A stretch of DNA of 40,832 bases, from contig DDJS01000158.1 in NCBI GenBank assembly GCA_002339165.1, positions 48,240-89,071 on the forward strand, given 5' to 3'. This document shows positions 32,099-40,453 of the stretch, one piece after another (positions within the stretch are counted from its first letter, which is position 1; the number at the start of each line of letters is the position of its first letter). Below the pieces are notes generated by a model. The model was given only the letters and a program-made list of their open reading frames with translations. It did not search any database and was not told the DNA's origin. A program made the translations under genes and the position numbers. The DNA comes from Cellvibrionales bacterium UBA2618. Lineage in GTDB: Bacteria; Pseudomonadota; Gammaproteobacteria; Pseudomonadales; Porticoccaceae.

Positions 32099-33679
32099 AT
32101 GAAAAATTATGATGTCGCAATAATTGGTTATGGTCCAACTGGCGCTATGATGGCTCACTTACTTGGCCTGCAAGGATTAAGCACGCTAGTAGTAGAATCT
32201 AATCTCGATATTTATAAAATCCCCAGAGCCGTTCATTATGATGGCGAAGCAATGCGGATTTTTCAGTCACTCGGCATGATTGATGAGATCAAAGAGTCCA
32301 GCCGAGAACCCGGATTCGCATCGTTTTTAAACGGCTTTAATTGGAAGATATTTCATCAGGATCTGACCAAGAGCGATAGGGTACACCATTGGGCAAATAG
32401 CCATTTTTTCTCTCAGCCTGAGCTTGAAAAACTTCTTCGCGGCAAAGTCAATCAATGCGCCTCGGTAGATCATAAACTAGGCTGGCGGCTTAAAGACCTC
32501 GATCAAGATAGCACCGGTGTGACAGTAACGATCGCCGAGCATGAGGGCCAGCAGACGGCGGAGTTTCGTTGCTCCTATCTTCTTGGCTGTGATGGCGCTG
32601 CTAGCAGTACCCGGGAATTAGTCAACATCCCTCTGACCGACCTGGGATGCGACGAACCCTGGCTCGTTTGTGATCTTATGCTCAAAAAAAGCATTGAGAT
32701 CAAGGATGAGATTTACCAGATTTGCGATCCTGCCCGCCCTACGTCACTTATTCCCTGTGAGACCGGCCACATACGCTGGGAGTTCATGCTAAATGAAAGT
32801 GACAATCTCCATGATATTGAAGTTGAAGGCAATGTTCGAGCACTCATGGCACCTCATATCGGCAGACTCAACAGCCAACTCACTGAAAATGATGGCATCC
32901 TGATTCGCTCAAAGGTCTATCGCTTTCATGCACTGCTGGCTAATCAGTTTGTGCGTGGACGTATATTGTTGCTCGGCGATGCCGCCCATCAAATGCCTCC
33001 CTTTCTTGGGCAGGGGCTCTGTTCAGGACTCCGTGACGCATACAACCTAAGCTGGAAGTTAGGCGGTGTAATAACGAATAAGTGGGATCCCAAAGTACTT
33101 GAGAGCTACCATAGTGAGCGCCAACCCCATGTTGAGGAAGTGATAAACCTCGCCATTCAACATGGCGAGATAATTCAAACCCGCAACCGATTCAAGGCGA
33201 TCGTGCGGGATCTATTTTTATTGCTCGGCCGGCTCTTTCCGCCGTTGATCGCGTCGATTAAATTTGGTCAACAATGGCGCTTAGGTAAGGGTATATTTGC
33301 CGAGGATAGAGCGCCTCTGAACCGCTTCATGTTGCGCCAATGCATTATTACGCTAAAGAACGGCGAACATGCTCTATTAGATGATCTACTATCCGACTCC
33401 TTTAACATTGTCGGCTTTAATACCGATGTAGATCCGTTGGTTAGCCAACAAAACACCGAATTCTTGGGGTCACCTTTAAAAACATTTAATGTAGGCGCGC
33501 ACGGACAGGGTGTTGACGAGACAGGGGCTTTGCATCGCTGGGCTGATGAGCATCAGATTGCAATCGCTATTTTAAGGCCCGACAAACAAATCTATGGGCT
33601 TTGTTATCAGCATAGCGTCAAAAGCTTAGATCAGCAGCTCGCTGATTTATTAGGTCAATTAAAAACTCAATTGACCTAA
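32099..33679 (+). CDS. FAD-dependent aromatic hydroxylase (MhpA/PheA type)
   Basis: From the ATG at 32099 the 526-residue protein is a class A flavoprotein monooxygenase: FAD-binding 'GYGPTG' (residues 10-15), the 'GCDGAASSTR' (DG) motif at 163-172, and the 'LLLGDAAHQMPPFLGQG' (GD) motif at 290-306. A thioredoxin-like C-terminal domain follows, as in 3-(3-hydroxyphenyl)propionate hydroxylase. It would ortho-hydroxylate a phenolic compound with NAD(P)H and O2 to a catechol, the substrate for the VOC extradiol dioxygenase. An upstream TTG at 32069 is in frame but the FAD motif placement favours 32099. Its promoter carries a perfect-half-site operator. The exact phenol is unknown. Confidence 0.88.
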   Translation: MKNYDVAIIGYGPTGAMMAHLLGLQGLSTLVVESNLDIYKIPRAVHYDGEAMRIFQSLGMIDEIKESSREPGFASFLNGFNWKIFHQDLTKSDRVHHWANSHFFSQPELEKLLRGKVNQCASVDHKLGWRLKDLDQDSTGVTVTIAEHEGQQTAEFRCSYLLGCDGAASSTRELVNIPLTDLGCDEPWLVCDLMLKKSIEIKDEIYQICDPARPTSLIPCETGHIRWEFMLNESDNLHDIEVEGNVRALMAPHIGRLNSQLTENDGILIRSKVYRFHALLANQFVRGRILLLGDAAHQMPPFLGQGLCSGLRDAYNLSWKLGGVITNKWDPKVLESYHSERQPHVEEVINLAIQHGEIIQTRNRFKAIVRDLFLLLGRLFPPLIASIKFGQQWRLGKGIFAEDRAPLNRFMLRQCIITLKNGEHALLDDLLSDSFNIVGFNTDVDPLVSQQNTEFLGSPLKTFNVGAHGQGVDETGALHRWADEHQIAIAILRPDKQIYGLCYQHSVKSLDQQLADLLGQLKTQLT

Positions 33680-33683
33680 TAAA
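33646..33683. terminator. Bidirectional terminator-like inverted repeat
   Basis: TTTATTAGGTCAATT, an 8-base loop and AATTGACCTAATAAA form a perfect 15-bp inverted repeat across the hydroxylase stop codon, between two convergent genes. It is A+T-rich and lacks a proper T-tract, so termination is plausible rather than certain. Confidence 0.5.
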
Positions 33684-33689
33684 ACTCAC

Positions 33690-35011
33690 TTTAATTCGCA
33701 GCATTATCTATGACAAAGTCATGGATTACTTCGGCACAGGTAAGAGGGTTTTCAACGACATTGAAATGTGCCGCATCGGGTATGAGTCAAAATCGACTTA
33801 GCCTTGCTTTTTGCTTTTTGCTTGAGCTTGAGTGAACGGTAGTTACCGCACTGTTGGATCAATCCCTGGGCTTTATTTAGAGGGTCCTGACCCACCAATC
33901 CTGGATAGAGATCACATACGTCATTGGCATATACATTATAGCGGCCGAGATACGGCTGATCAGAGATTAGCGTTCCTTTAGCGTTGACGGCAAATTCATC
34001 CTCACCCTGAAATTGCATGATCGGCACATTACTCTGCAGCAATGGCTCGCGGCTTTTTACTTCATCGGTCGAGTCGGTCTGCATCATAGTTTGACTAATA
34101 ATTAATTGTATCCTCTTTGGAAAAGCTAGCGGTTTGTACAGCAAGTGCGTTTTTCTGTCATAGCCTTCGGTGCCGCGCTTTGACTTCACGACAGACGCGA
34201 CAAAGCCAGGTGACAGTAGATCAACAGGTCGCTTAAATCGAATGACCGCAAAAAATAGAAATTGGCACTGCCAAGGAATAATCATCTGACGGTGCGGGGG
34301 GCCTACAATTAATTTGGGTGCTAGGGCTGACCATGCATCATCATAGCGATCCCATAGTTGGAACCCGCGGGAATAACTCAGAGCGATATTGGGATTCGAA
34401 CCAATCAGGTAATCAAAAAGCATGGCGCCTCGGTAATGGCCAACAAAGTGCGCCTGACTAACGCCTAATTGCTAAAGAATACGTCCCGCCGTATTCGCTT
34501 GATTATGATGATCAAACCTTGGATCGACTGACTCTTCTGATCGATCTAATTCACCATTAAAAGGGAACAATCGGCCAGAATAGCGCGCCTTTAAAGTCTC
34601 AGATAGTGCCAAACGAGTATCTGATTCAACAAAGGGTAGCTGTATAATGAGACAACGCAGATAAGGATTTAGACGACAAAGATTGGCGACCAACCAGTAG
34701 AGGGTTTCACCGGCGTCTGTGGGGATTCCACCCATCAATACCATGGTGTTATCTTTCGTGGCAGTGGCATTGCCGCCTTCGGTCACCCGATGTCCAAAGT
34801 CATCTACATCGACTGGATATTCTCGAAAATACAAGCCCTCGATAGAAAAGTCTTGATACTCGTTACGTCGTGAAGTGCTTGCCCCCCTAAAACAGCATGC
34901 AACACGAGCGTATAATTGCACTAGCAGTATAAAGGGTCGAATCAGCAGGCCCAGAATAAGCGACGTGGCTTTATTGAGTGTGCGCGTAAATAAGTATCCG
35001 TTGAAAATCAA
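33690..35011 (-). pseudogene. Alpha/beta hydrolase gene broken by stops and a frameshift
   Basis: The frame from 35011 gives an N-terminal membrane-like segment and the hydrolase start 'MVLMGGIPTDAGETLYW', then stops at TAG 34472-34474. The same frame continues at once with 'QLGVSQAHFVGHYRGAMLFD', which is the nucleophile elbow, but with Tyr where Asp or Ser is expected. Near 33790-33825 the frame is lost. The true C-terminus 'IPDAAHFNVVENPLTC' with the catalytic His, ending at TAA 33690-33692, lies in another frame behind a further TGA. The defects together indicate a dead gene. Intact, it may have hydrolysed the ring-cleavage product or an ester. It is divergent from the TetR gene and shares its operator. 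Confidence 0.78.
33804..33824. repeat. Three tandem 7-bp units at the hydrolase frameshift
   Basis: TTGCTTT, TTGCTTT and TTGCTTG lie head to tail. Gain of one 7-bp unit shifts the frame by one. Removing one unit restores the frame that encodes the conserved C-terminus, so slippage here is a likely cause of the frameshift. Confidence 0.55.
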
Positions 35012-35050
35012 TCACTGTATAAAATACTTAGGCTTAGAAATTTAAATCAC

Positions 35051-35084
35051 TTGAATATGTTAGCCGTACGGCTAAAACTTGCAA
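35051..35084. promoter_or_regulatory. Divergent promoters sharing one perfect operator
   Basis: The fully symmetric operator TAGCCGTACGGCTA (35061-35074) lies in two back-to-back promoters with 16-bp spacers: TTGAAT (35051-35056) / TAAAAC (35073-35078) toward the TetR gene, and on the minus strand TTGCAA (35079-35084) / TAACAT (35057-35062) toward the broken hydrolase. This predicts autoregulation of the TetR protein. Confidence 0.75.
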
Positions 35085-35148
35085 GACAAATCTGGATGCG
35101 TACAATAAAATTATGATTTTTTGATAAAAGAGATGTATTTAATCAGAC

Positions 35149-35754
35149 ATGAAAGACTTGCCGAAAGAATCAGCTGCCACTGAGCGTGGTCGTTCCAGTG
35201 TTGAAGAAAAACTTATAACGGCTGCCTGCTCACTGCTGGCGAAAAGCGGCCCCAATGCAGTATCTAATCGCGATATCGCAAAGCTTGCTGGCGTCAATCA
35301 TGGGCAAATTCACCATTATTTCGGGAGCAAACATGGTCTTCTGAAAGCCGCTATGTCTCGAGTTTCGCAAACTCACTGGGACAATACTCAAGCGAACGGA
35401 TATATTCCGCTCAAGGGTTTAGGTGGGGACCAACTTTATGCTTTGGCCGTGGTTAGGTGCGCTATCGATGGTGAGTTAGAATTAGCAACTCAACATGTCA
35501 CTGACAACATTTCAGTCCCAAGACTGGTTCTCGAAAACCGTATAAAATCTCAGGATTCCTCGCTAACCCCTTTGGATGCCCAATGCGCGATGGCTGTTCC
35601 CATGGCCATTGAAATGGGCTGGGCTGTTTTGGAGCCTTACATTTTCAACACTTTGGATGTAAAAGAAGAGGACGTTCAAAAAGTCCGCGAGCATGTCGCA
35701 GCCACATTGACAATGATTATCGACGGTAAAAACGCCGTCGACACAAGCCAATAG
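35149..35754 (+). CDS. TetR-family transcriptional regulator (likely regulator of cluster B)
   Basis: The 201-residue protein has a TetR-type helix-turn-helix at residues 20-66 ('LITAACSLLAKSGPNAVSNR', then 'DIAKLAGVNHGQIHHYFGSK') and an all-helical ligand domain without a recognisable subfamily signature. TetR proteins bind as dimers to palindromic DNA and let go when a small molecule binds. It is the only regulator in cluster B. Its own promoter carries the most symmetric copy of the 14-bp palindrome found at most cluster-B promoters, so it is the natural candidate to bind them. The ribosome site is weak. The inducer is probably the aromatic substrate or a ring-cleavage intermediate. Confidence 0.88.
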   Translation: MKDLPKESAATERGRSSVEEKLITAACSLLAKSGPNAVSNRDIAKLAGVNHGQIHHYFGSKHGLLKAAMSRVSQTHWDNTQANGYIPLKGLGGDQLYALAVVRCAIDGELELATQHVTDNISVPRLVLENRIKSQDSSLTPLDAQCAMAVPMAIEMGWAVLEPYIFNTLDVKEEDVQKVREHVAATLTMIIDGKNAVDTSQ

Positions 35755-35843
35755 TTTGCCACGTTTTTTAACGCACCTTCTTCCAATCGCTAACCACTAG
35801 AAATCGGTGGTTTTGTGATTAGCTAAGTTATAGCGCGTTCAGT

Positions 35844-35872
35844 TTGACCTATTCTAGCCGTCCGGCTAAACT
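35844..35872 (+). promoter_or_regulatory. Sulfatase-unit promoter with operator in the spacer
   Basis: TTGACC (35844-35849), a 17-bp spacer and TAAACT (35867-35872) enclose the operator TAGCCGTCCGGCTA (35855-35868) in the standard cluster-B register, 32 bp before the sulfatase start. Confidence 0.77.
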
Positions 35873-35904
35873 GACTGAAGGTCATTGTCTAAGCAGGTAT
35901 AAAG

Positions 35905-37428
35905 ATGCGGAATTCTCGGTGGTTTAATGAGGCACTCATGCTGTCGTTGATTTTGATAGCTAGCCTGTTTAACCATGCGCAAGCCGCCGCAAATAAATCC
36001 TCTGCTCCTAATATTGTGATTATATTAGCCGATGACCTAGGCTGGAACGACGTTGGGTATCATGGTAGCGAAATTAATACCCCCAATATTGATCGTTTAG
36101 CCGCCGAGGGCCTTGAACTGGATCGCTTTTATGCCCAACCTACTTGTAGCCCTACTAGAGCTGCATTAATGACGGGCAAGTCTCCCAAGACCTTGGGGAT
36201 TAGCCGCGCTATCGCTAAAAATCAGAAAACGGGCCTTGACCTCAGCGAGCGTATACTGCCTCAGCGATTGAATTCACTCGGCTACCGTAGTCTGATGGTT
36301 GGCAAATGGCACCTAGGCAACTACACCCCTGCTTATGCCCCTCCAGCCAGAGGTTTTGAGCACTTTTATGGGTTTTTGAGTGGCGGCATTGGCTATTGGG
36401 ATCACAATCACGGGGGCGGTCACGACTGGCAACGGAATGGAAAAACCATTCGTGAAGAGGGCTACGCAACCCATCTTTTAGGAGATGAAGCCGTACAGTT
36501 GATCGAACAGCACCAATCCCAGCAGCCGCTTTTTCTGTATCTAGCGATGGCAGCACCCCACATGCCAAATGAAGCACCGCAATCTAGCATCGATGAATAT
36601 GCATCGATTAGTAACCCTAATCGGCGTATACATGCAGCAATGGTGACGGAGTTAGATACGCAAATTGGTCGCGTTATGGATGCACTTAAAAAGCGACAGA
36701 TGCTCAACAATACCCTTATATTATTTGCTAGCGACAACGGTGGATTAAGTGGTGATAGCCCAGAAGGTGCATCTGTAATAAGAAGACTGGGTAAACTTGG
36801 GGACTTCTTTTTTGGTCGGCCTGTGCCTATTAGCGTACTCGAAGAATTTGCAAAATTCGCCTTTGACGGTGGCAGTGACAACGGTCTTCTACGAGGCACA
36901 AAAACAAGTACCCTAGAGGGCGGCGTGCGAGTCCCTGCATTGCTATGGTGGCCAGAACAGATTCCTGCAGGAACGTATCCTGAATTTATTTCTGTCTCTG
37001 ACATCCTGCCAACGTTTCTCGAGGCCGTTGGCGGACCCCAAAGTATTCCAGAGGGTATTCACGGCGCTTCCCAATGGCGCTCGTTGGTAAAAGGAGAGCA
37101 GACACCAAAACCAGATTACTTGGTCACGGGATTTGATAATACAGCCCTCTACCAGCCGCCATGGAAGCTAATTACTGGTGACAGAGTCGAACTTTACGAT
37201 GTATTTGCCGACCCAACTGAAAGCAATGACATGGCAGCCCTCTACCCAGAACGCGTCGTTCAGATGCAAAAAATAATTCAGCAGTGGCCCGCCGGTGAAG
37301 AACGGGGCGTGGAGATTAGAGAAATTATTTTTGACATGGATACCTTTGGGGGACCTGAGGATCGTATCCCTTGGGCTGAAGCCGCCATTGAAAATGCTAA
37401 AAAAGAAACTTTACCTAATGACAATTAA
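35905..37428 (+). CDS. Secreted type I sulfatase
   Basis: The 507-residue protein has a signal peptide (about residues 1-27, 'SLILIASLFNHAQAA') and a type I sulfatase domain. 'NIVIILADDLGWNDVGYHG' gives the metal-binding Asp43-Asp44, 'CSPTR' (Cys81, Pro83, Arg85) is the formylglycine signature, and 'GKWHLG' and 'ASDNGG' are further metal/sulfate motifs. Cys81 must be oxidised to formylglycine by a maturase, which is not in this window. It would remove sulfate from an aryl sulfate or sulfated glycan in the periplasm. With the hydroxylase and dioxygenase under the same operator, an aryl-sulfate substrate is the more attractive reading. The gene overlaps the next one by 11 bp. Confidence 0.9.
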   Translation: MRNSRWFNEALMLSLILIASLFNHAQAAANKSSAPNIVIILADDLGWNDVGYHGSEINTPNIDRLAAEGLELDRFYAQPTCSPTRAALMTGKSPKTLGISRAIAKNQKTGLDLSERILPQRLNSLGYRSLMVGKWHLGNYTPAYAPPARGFEHFYGFLSGGIGYWDHNHGGGHDWQRNGKTIREEGYATHLLGDEAVQLIEQHQSQQPLFLYLAMAAPHMPNEAPQSSIDEYASISNPNRRIHAAMVTELDTQIGRVMDALKKRQMLNNTLILFASDNGGLSGDSPEGASVIRRLGKLGDFFFGRPVPISVLEEFAKFAFDGGSDNGLLRGTKTSTLEGGVRVPALLWWPEQIPAGTYPEFISVSDILPTFLEAVGGPQSIPEGIHGASQWRSLVKGEQTPKPDYLVTGFDNTALYQPPWKLITGDRVELYDVFADPTESNDMAALYPERVVQMQKIIQQWPAGEERGVEIREIIFDMDTFGGPEDRIPWAEAAIENAKKETLPNDN

Positions 37429-37768
37429 CCCAAGACAACAGTGGGTTCGTTTATTGCTAATCCTGGTGTTAGGCTCGTTAGCGGGGGTGGTGCCGCTAGT
37501 CGACCTAAATTCAAGCCACCTGCTGCACCCGGATTGGTCTATGCAAGCACGTTTTCATATGCTCTGGGAGCTACTGATTTTTTCGATCATTGGCTGGCAT
37601 TCACTCTATCTACTTTGGCTAAGCCCCTGGATGATCATGACACGTATACATATTGTCATAGTGATCACGCTGATAGTTAACAGTGCATTTCTAGCAACCA
37701 CAGCCCTAAGGTGTTTTTATGGTGGCGCGCTTGCCGATGAGCATGGTGGCGTCCCTAATCATGCCTAA
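37418..37768 (+). CDS. Small membrane protein after the sulfatase
   Basis: From the ATG at 37418, which overlaps the sulfatase 3' end by 11 bp, the 116-residue protein has three or four predicted helices ('LLLILVLGSLAGVVPLV', 'MLWELLIFSIIGWHSLYLLW', 'IHIVIVITLIVNSAFLATTA'). I recognise no family. A longer frame from 37295 lies wholly inside sulfatase coding sequence and is unlikely. Overlap with the sulfatase and the next ORF indicates one translationally coupled unit: sulfatase, two small membrane proteins, GST. A role in the inner membrane linked to the sulfatase or to transport of its product is possible. Confidence 0.65.
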   Translation: MTINPRQQWVRLLLILVLGSLAGVVPLVDLNSSHLLHPDWSMQARFHMLWELLIFSIIGWHSLYLLWLSPWMIMTRIHIVIVITLIVNSAFLATTALRCFYGGALADEHGGVPNHA

Positions 37769-37859
37769 TGGCTGGGATCCAAACCTTACGGTGGTGATCG
37801 CAACAATATTGCTACTGGTCGTTACTTGGTGGCTGTCAAAGGAGAAGGAAAATGGTTAA
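37761..37859 (+). CDS. 32-residue single-helix membrane peptide
   Basis: A short ORF starts inside the end of the previous gene (8-bp overlap) and ends 8 bp into the next gene. It encodes a charged-tail single transmembrane peptide: a polar start 'MPNGWDPNLT', the helix 'VVIATILLLVVTWWL' and 'SKEKENG'. The overlaps on both sides and the typical one-helix layout support translation. The ribosome site is weak, so coupling is assumed. I know no named family for it. Confidence 0.52.
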   Translation: MPNGWDPNLTVVIATILLLVVTWWLSKEKENG

Positions 37860-38712
37860 GCTCTTTAAAGAAGACATAAAGACGTCAGAGGTGTTGGCAT
37901 GGAAAGGCGTACACCTGTTTCATTTTAGCGGCTCATCCTGCTCGCAAAAGACGCGGATTGTCCTCAATTTAAAAGGCATTGAATGGGTCTCACACCCGAT
38001 TAACCTTTTAAAAGCAGAAAACTATAGCCAATGGTATCTTGGCATTAACCCTCGCGGACTTTTGCCAGCATTGGTGCACAATGGCGATGTGTACATAGAG
38101 AGTAATGACATCGTCAGCTATCTGGATGGAACCTTCGAGACACCAAAACTAATACCTAACGATCACAGGGACCGTATTTTAGAGCAACTCAATACTGAAG
38201 ATGAATTACACCTAGATTTACGGACGCTAACCTTTGGTTTTTGCTTACCTAAATTTTTAACCGGTAAGCCGCCAGCGGCACTAGACGCCCTGGAGTCCAG
38301 TGCGGGCACTGTCGAGGGAAAAACAGATAGCCATAAAAAAATTCAGCTGGCCTTTTGGCGCGAGCTAGCCGAACATGGTGTTACCCCAGATCAAGCAATT
38401 AACTCCGCAAAACGGTTCAAAAAAGCCTTTTCAAGCGTAGAGAAACAATTGGCAGACCAAGCGTTTCTCTACGGCGATGAAATTAGCATAGTTGATATTG
38501 TTTGGTTTATTTATGCCCATCGCCTCAAATCCACAGGTTACCCATTCAAGCGTTTACACCCCGGTTTAGAGTCTTGGTATAGCGCGATACTTTCTCGCCC
38601 TGAAATTGTAAAAGAAGTTGCGGATCCTGTCCCTCTCAAAGTCATCCGATATCTTACACAACGCTATCAGGCCTTGACCAACGCCACCTTTGAGAAAGTC
38701 ACGGGCATTTAA
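37852..38712 (+). CDS. Glutathione S-transferase family protein
   Basis: The 286-residue protein has an N-terminal thioredoxin-like GST domain: 'LFHFSGSSCSQKTRIVLNL' carries the active-site Ser/Cys region, 'INPRGLLPALVHNGDVYIES' has the cis-Pro, and 'SNDIVSYLD' the glutathione-binding Ser. A helical C-terminal domain ('ISIVDIVWFIYAHRL') follows. It is related in size and layout to the GST at 26730. The AAGGAGAAGG ribosome site is the best in this region. It ends the sulfatase unit, so it is likely controlled by the operator at 35855. A role in isomerising or detoxifying a reactive ring-cleavage intermediate is plausible. Confidence 0.82.
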   Translation: MVKLFKEDIKTSEVLAWKGVHLFHFSGSSCSQKTRIVLNLKGIEWVSHPINLLKAENYSQWYLGINPRGLLPALVHNGDVYIESNDIVSYLDGTFETPKLIPNDHRDRILEQLNTEDELHLDLRTLTFGFCLPKFLTGKPPAALDALESSAGTVEGKTDSHKKIQLAFWRELAEHGVTPDQAINSAKRFKKAFSSVEKQLADQAFLYGDEISIVDIVWFIYAHRLKSTGYPFKRLHPGLESWYSAILSRPEIVKEVADPVPLKVIRYLTQRYQALTNATFEKVTGI

Positions 38713-38741
38713 TTTTCATCAGTATAACCAGACTGGGCTGC

Positions 38742-39668
38742 TTATTTCCCTGCGTTCGCTTTTTCGCGGGCATTGGCTAATAGTTTAGAAAACGCTTCAG
38801 GCACGATATCGGCTCGCGAATGATCGGCAATCCGCACACAACGATTACGCAGCGTGCCAAGCCCTTCAATAGATGTAGTGAGCATATCGCCATCACGAAG
38901 ATATTTGCCATCTATCACTCCAACACCCGCTGGGGTGCCTGTAAAAATGATATCACCTGTCTTCAGCGTGACTATTTCAGACAGATAAGCGATCAAATAA
39001 GGAATATCAAAAATCAGGTCACTAACATTATCTTTCTGCCTTAGTTCCCCGCTGACATCGCATTGGATTTCCATTGAATGATAATCTTGCAAAGACTCTA
39101 GAGACGTGAGTACCGGGCCTATGGGGCCAAATGTATCAAACGATTTCCCCAGATTAAACTGAGGCGGCGCAGCACTAAATTGCATTGGGCGGTCAGAAAT
39201 ATCTTGACCGACACATAGACCTGCAACATGTTGCCAAGCAATTTCTTTGGCAATATCCTTGCCGGGCTTACCGATAACTGCCACTAGCTCGGCTTCGTAA
39301 TCAACATAATCACTGCGCATTTCAATATCGGCCGTGGGGCCGCTGATACAAGAGGTATGCTTGGTAAACACCATGGGTACTGGTGGCATTGCCATATTCG
39401 ACTCTTCGGCATGGTTGCGATAATTGAGGCCCACCGCATAACAGTTTTTGGGGTTCGGAACTGGCGGGCCAAGCTCGACATCCGCAAGTTGACCACTGGC
39501 TTCAAAATTATCTAGTTGAGCGCCGAGTGCAGACAGCTCCGATAGCGCCTCAAGCGCCTGCATCGGATCCTGCGAAAAATTACCCTGACTTATTTTTTCC
39601 AGATCGTAGTAATCCTCACCGGACACCAAAGCCGCCCTGCCATCGATATTTGCCAACTTAAAACCCAT
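38742..39668 (-). CDS. Fumarylacetoacetate hydrolase family protein
   Basis: The 308-residue protein is a full FAH-fold enzyme. It has the small N-terminal domain, then 'NPKNCYAVGLNYRNHAEES' (residues 82-100), metal-site acids in 'VDYEAELVAVIG' and 'CVGQDISDRPMQ', 'GKSFDTFGPIGP', and 'GDIIFTGTPAGVG'. Family members hydrolyse, hydrate, isomerise or decarboxylate dienoic and acylpyruvate products of aromatic ring cleavage. It would follow the VOC dioxygenase in the pathway, by C-C cleavage or decarboxylation. A GAGG ribosome site lies 8 nt before the ATG. Its promoter has the standard cluster-B operator. It converges with the GST gene across a 29-bp gap without a clear terminator. Confidence 0.88.
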   Translation of the reverse strand: MGFKLANIDGRAALVSGEDYYDLEKISQGNFSQDPMQALEALSELSALGAQLDNFEASGQLADVELGPPVPNPKNCYAVGLNYRNHAEESNMAMPPVPMVFTKHTSCISGPTADIEMRSDYVDYEAELVAVIGKPGKDIAKEIAWQHVAGLCVGQDISDRPMQFSAAPPQFNLGKSFDTFGPIGPVLTSLESLQDYHSMEIQCDVSGELRQKDNVSDLIFDIPYLIAYLSEIVTLKTGDIIFTGTPAGVGVIDGKYLRDGDMLTTSIEGLGTLRNRCVRIADHSRADIVPEAFSKLLANAREKANAGK

Positions 39669-39702
39669 GAAGTTTCCCTCAAAATCTATTTATTAGACTT
39701 TA

Positions 39703-39731
39703 ATCTTAGCCAGACGGCTAAATAAAAGCAA
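39703..39731 (-). promoter_or_regulatory. FAH-gene promoter with operator in the spacer
   Basis: On the minus strand TTGCTT (39726-39731), a 17-bp spacer and TAAGAT (39703-39708) enclose the operator TAGCCAGACGGCTA (39707-39720) in the standard register, about 35 bp before the FAH start. Confidence 0.74.
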
Positions 39732-39817
39732 GCTGTTTCAAAGTCCTTCGCTGATTATCCCTAGCAAAATATTCGCAACGCTTTTGGTCGAACACAATAG
39801 GGTAAAAAGGCACAGTT

Positions 39818-40453
39818 TCAAAGAACTAGACGGGTTGTGCGACTGGCGGCAGCATATTCGGATACAGCTTTATAGGGCTGTTGCTGAGGATTTTTATCCC
39901 CATGCAAATAATTTTTCCAGCCACTCAGATTAGAATCGCGGTTCCACACCCGCTTATCAGTAATCATATGGCTGGAGGCTGTAACACAGCGGTCATCTAC
40001 CATCGTGCACAGCAGCAACTGGAAAGCCAGCTGTATATCGGTTTTATCTCTAACATATAACGCCAAACTGCCACCGGCACTGATGCCACCAATAGCAATG
40101 CACGCCGGATCCACTGAAACCTGATCTTTATTATCCACAACCCATTGCAAGGCACTGCTAGCGTCATCTAAGGTGGCTGGAAAAGGGCGCTCCGGTGCCA
40201 GACGACAGTCTACTCAAATAATCGCAGAGCCCGCTTCAACGACCATTTAACGAATGATATGGTCGTTCGCGTCCATTGATCCCAGGCAATAACCACCGCC
40301 ATGAATTCACCACAATGCAGGTAATGGCTCTACCTGATTTTCTGGCCGATAAGCGCGCGCCCATGCGTCTGGAGCATTGGCTTGTTGAAGCCAGGAGTCC
40401 GCAGATTCAATATTTTTTATTTGTGGTAAGTCACTAATTATCTTGGCGCGCAT
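39818..40453 (-). pseudogene. HSL-family esterase gene with three in-frame stops and no C-terminus
   Basis: One frame, from an ATG at 40451-40453, reads a hormone-sensitive-lipase-type esterase: 'MRAKIISDLPQIKNIESADS', then 'IHGGGYCLGSMDANDHIIR' (the HGGG oxyanion motif), 'VDCRLAPERPFPATLDDA' and 'IGGISAGGSLALYVRD' with the GxSxG serine. It is interrupted by TGA (40307-40309), TAA (40247-40249) and TGA (40214-40216), all in frame. After 'SEYAAASRTT' the family sequence ends, so the part with the catalytic Asp and His is missing. At least 80 residues appear lost. It once probably served the cluster as an esterase. Confidence 0.78.

Noticed and set aside
37295..37417. Upstream extension of the small membrane protein
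   Set aside because: It lies fully inside conserved sulfatase coding sequence and lacks a ribosome site; the ATG at 37418 fits the overlapping-gene pattern.
24154..40453. Recoding (selenocysteine, pyrrolysine or read-through) to explain the in-frame stops
   Set aside because: TAA, TAG and TGA all occur, in unrelated proteins and at different positions, with a frameshift and missing C-termini as well. Gene decay explains this better, even though a UCA tRNA-like sequence is nearby.
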